From Paratinospora sagittata (taxonomy: Eukaryota > Streptophyta > Magnoliopsida > Ranunculales > Menispermaceae): a DNA stretch of 64,000 nucleotides. The position numbers were made by a program, and so were the translations under genes. Shown here in pieces: positions 63,131-64,000 of the stretch. The notes beneath the pieces are model-generated. The model was not told the origin of the DNA, did no database searches, and worked only from the letters and a program-made list of their open reading frames with translations. Position 1 is the stretch's first letter. Every line of letters begins with the position of its first letter. The stretch is from positions 36,499,741 to 36,563,740 of the forward strand of contig CM069593.1 of assembly GCA_035771175.1 (NCBI GenBank), read 5' to 3'.

Positions 63131-63369
63131 CCTTTAACCTGTAAAAAGGCAGTTGTAACGATTTGGTTCTCACTCGTAAGATAATCAGTTAGTGGATTGA
63201 GAAAATCCTAATCGGAAGATTAGGTAGTGGACGTAGGCTTGGCCGAACAACTATAAATCTTGTGTGTCTCACGTTTGCAATTTAGTCTAAGTTTTGTTTA
63301 TGCGTTCAATTTCAATACACTCATGTATATCACTAAGTTATTGGAAGAGAAATTTAAAATTGACCAACA

Positions 63370-64000
63370 AATAGGAATAGGTCACTGATCTCAAACACCC
63401 TCCAATCCCTCATCGCCACCTAACGCTAAAGTTTTTCTTTCCCATCACAAAGTCCAAGAAGTCTCAACTGACTGAATCATACACCTTAGTGAATTCTACT
63501 TTGAACACTACACCCTTCAAGCCACGAGCCCTATAATCCTCCACAACTTTATTAGCCACCAAAATTGCATCAAGAATTTGTCAATCGTGGACAAAAGCAA
63601 ATTGGTTTTCCTCAATTGTTTTGTGGAAGACCGCACAAAGCCTTAAAGAAAGATCCTTGGACATGATCTTGTAGAGATTGGTTACAAGACTAATTGGCCT
63701 ATAGTCTTTGGGGTGCCATGATTCTCGCTTTTTAGGGAAAAGGCAAATATAGGTTTCATTAGTTTTGAAGCTCACAACACCATTCCTATGAAACTCATGC
63801 ATCACGCCCATTATGTCGCTCTTAACATTATCCCAAAAATTTTGAAAAATGCCATGGAGAAGTCATCCGACCCTGGAGCTTTATTACCATTACACCTGCA
63901 TATCACCTGATACACTTCATCCTCTTCAAAGGGTCTTTCAAGCCAAATCGCCTCCCAATCAATAGGCTGCCACTCGAGGCCATTAACTTCCAAAAAGTGA
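63370..64000 (-). pseudogene. LINE RT, N-terminal part (continues off the right edge)
   Basis: The - strand pieces are 63811-63993 (WLERPFEEDEVYQVICRCNG, then NKAPGSDDFSMAFFKIFG) and 63581-63811 (RNGVVSFKTNETYICLFPKK, ESWHPKDYRPISLVTNLYKI), typical L1-type RT fingers. A frameshift follows at 63581. The sequence continues as SYSY-like wording to 63370, where the solo LTR begins. Confidence 0.82.

Larger units (their letters stand above)
60713..63369 (+). mobile_element. Solo LTR, hairpin-rich family, copy 3
   Basis: About 2.65 kb with no coding domain. It starts near the shared word TATATTTTGATGATCACAAA and ends GACCAACA, close to the GGGCCAACA of copies 1 and 2. It carries TAGGTAGTGGACGTAGGCTTGGCC, the same box as the others, near 63220. 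The left end is approximate. It splits the LINE RT, and about 50-60 RT codons expected between the two sides (the LRQGDPLSP region) are not present, so some LINE DNA was lost there. Confidence 0.6.

Noticed and set aside
62958..63173. - strand ORF with repeated RDEEEPMFLL units
   Set aside because: It is the translation of a tandem repeat in a solo LTR. No start context or domain.

Overview
The window is nuclear DNA from a flowering plant, most likely a eudicot. It is AT-rich, has no bacterial-style operons, and is packed with plant retrotransposon lineages (Ty3/gypsy Athila and Tat, Ty1/copia, L1-type LINEs, a SINE, a hAT-like DNA element). One host gene stands out: an 11-exon gene for a 387-residue endoplasmic-reticulum lysophosphatidic acid acyltransferase of the LPAT2 type (35057-52699, + strand). 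I cannot name the species from the sequence.

Layout. 1-5736 is the gag-protease-RT-RNase H-start-of-integrase part and one LTR of a decayed Athila element on the - strand, cut by the left window edge. 6319-34451 is one Tat-lineage Ty3/gypsy element (- strand), bounded by recognisable LTRs and an exact 5-bp target duplication (ATCAA). It is inflated to 28 kb by nested insertions: a complete Athila element (7428-19300), two solo LTRs of an unidentified, probably copia, family (about 19633-21601 and 21883-23945), and a solo Athila-type LTR (31876-33486). The Tat element also carries an antisense ORF (+ strand, in pieces from 19480 to 25378), a typical extra of this lineage. Its own reading frames are broken.

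The LPAT2 gene starts only about 600 bp from the edge of the Tat element. Its eleven exons join in frame with no internal stop. Intron 7 is about 13.2 kb and holds a hAT-like element with an 8-bp target duplication, several LINE fragments in both orientations, a SINE with a 10-bp target duplication, two related fold-back elements and a 64-bp tandem repeat. Intron 9 uses a GC donor.

Downstream of LPAT2, a LINE lies antisense (53041-64000 and beyond). It is split by a full-length copia element (54494-60046, 298-bp LTRs, target duplication ATATT) and by a third copy of the hairpin-rich solo LTR (about 60713-63369).

The gene's product makes phosphatidic acid in the glycerolipid (Kennedy) pathway; everything else is mobile DNA in different stages of decay. 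The most unusual pattern is the array of GGACGCT / AGCGCCC paired motifs inside the three solo LTRs, each pair able to form a short hairpin. I did not find a clearly new multi-gene system.
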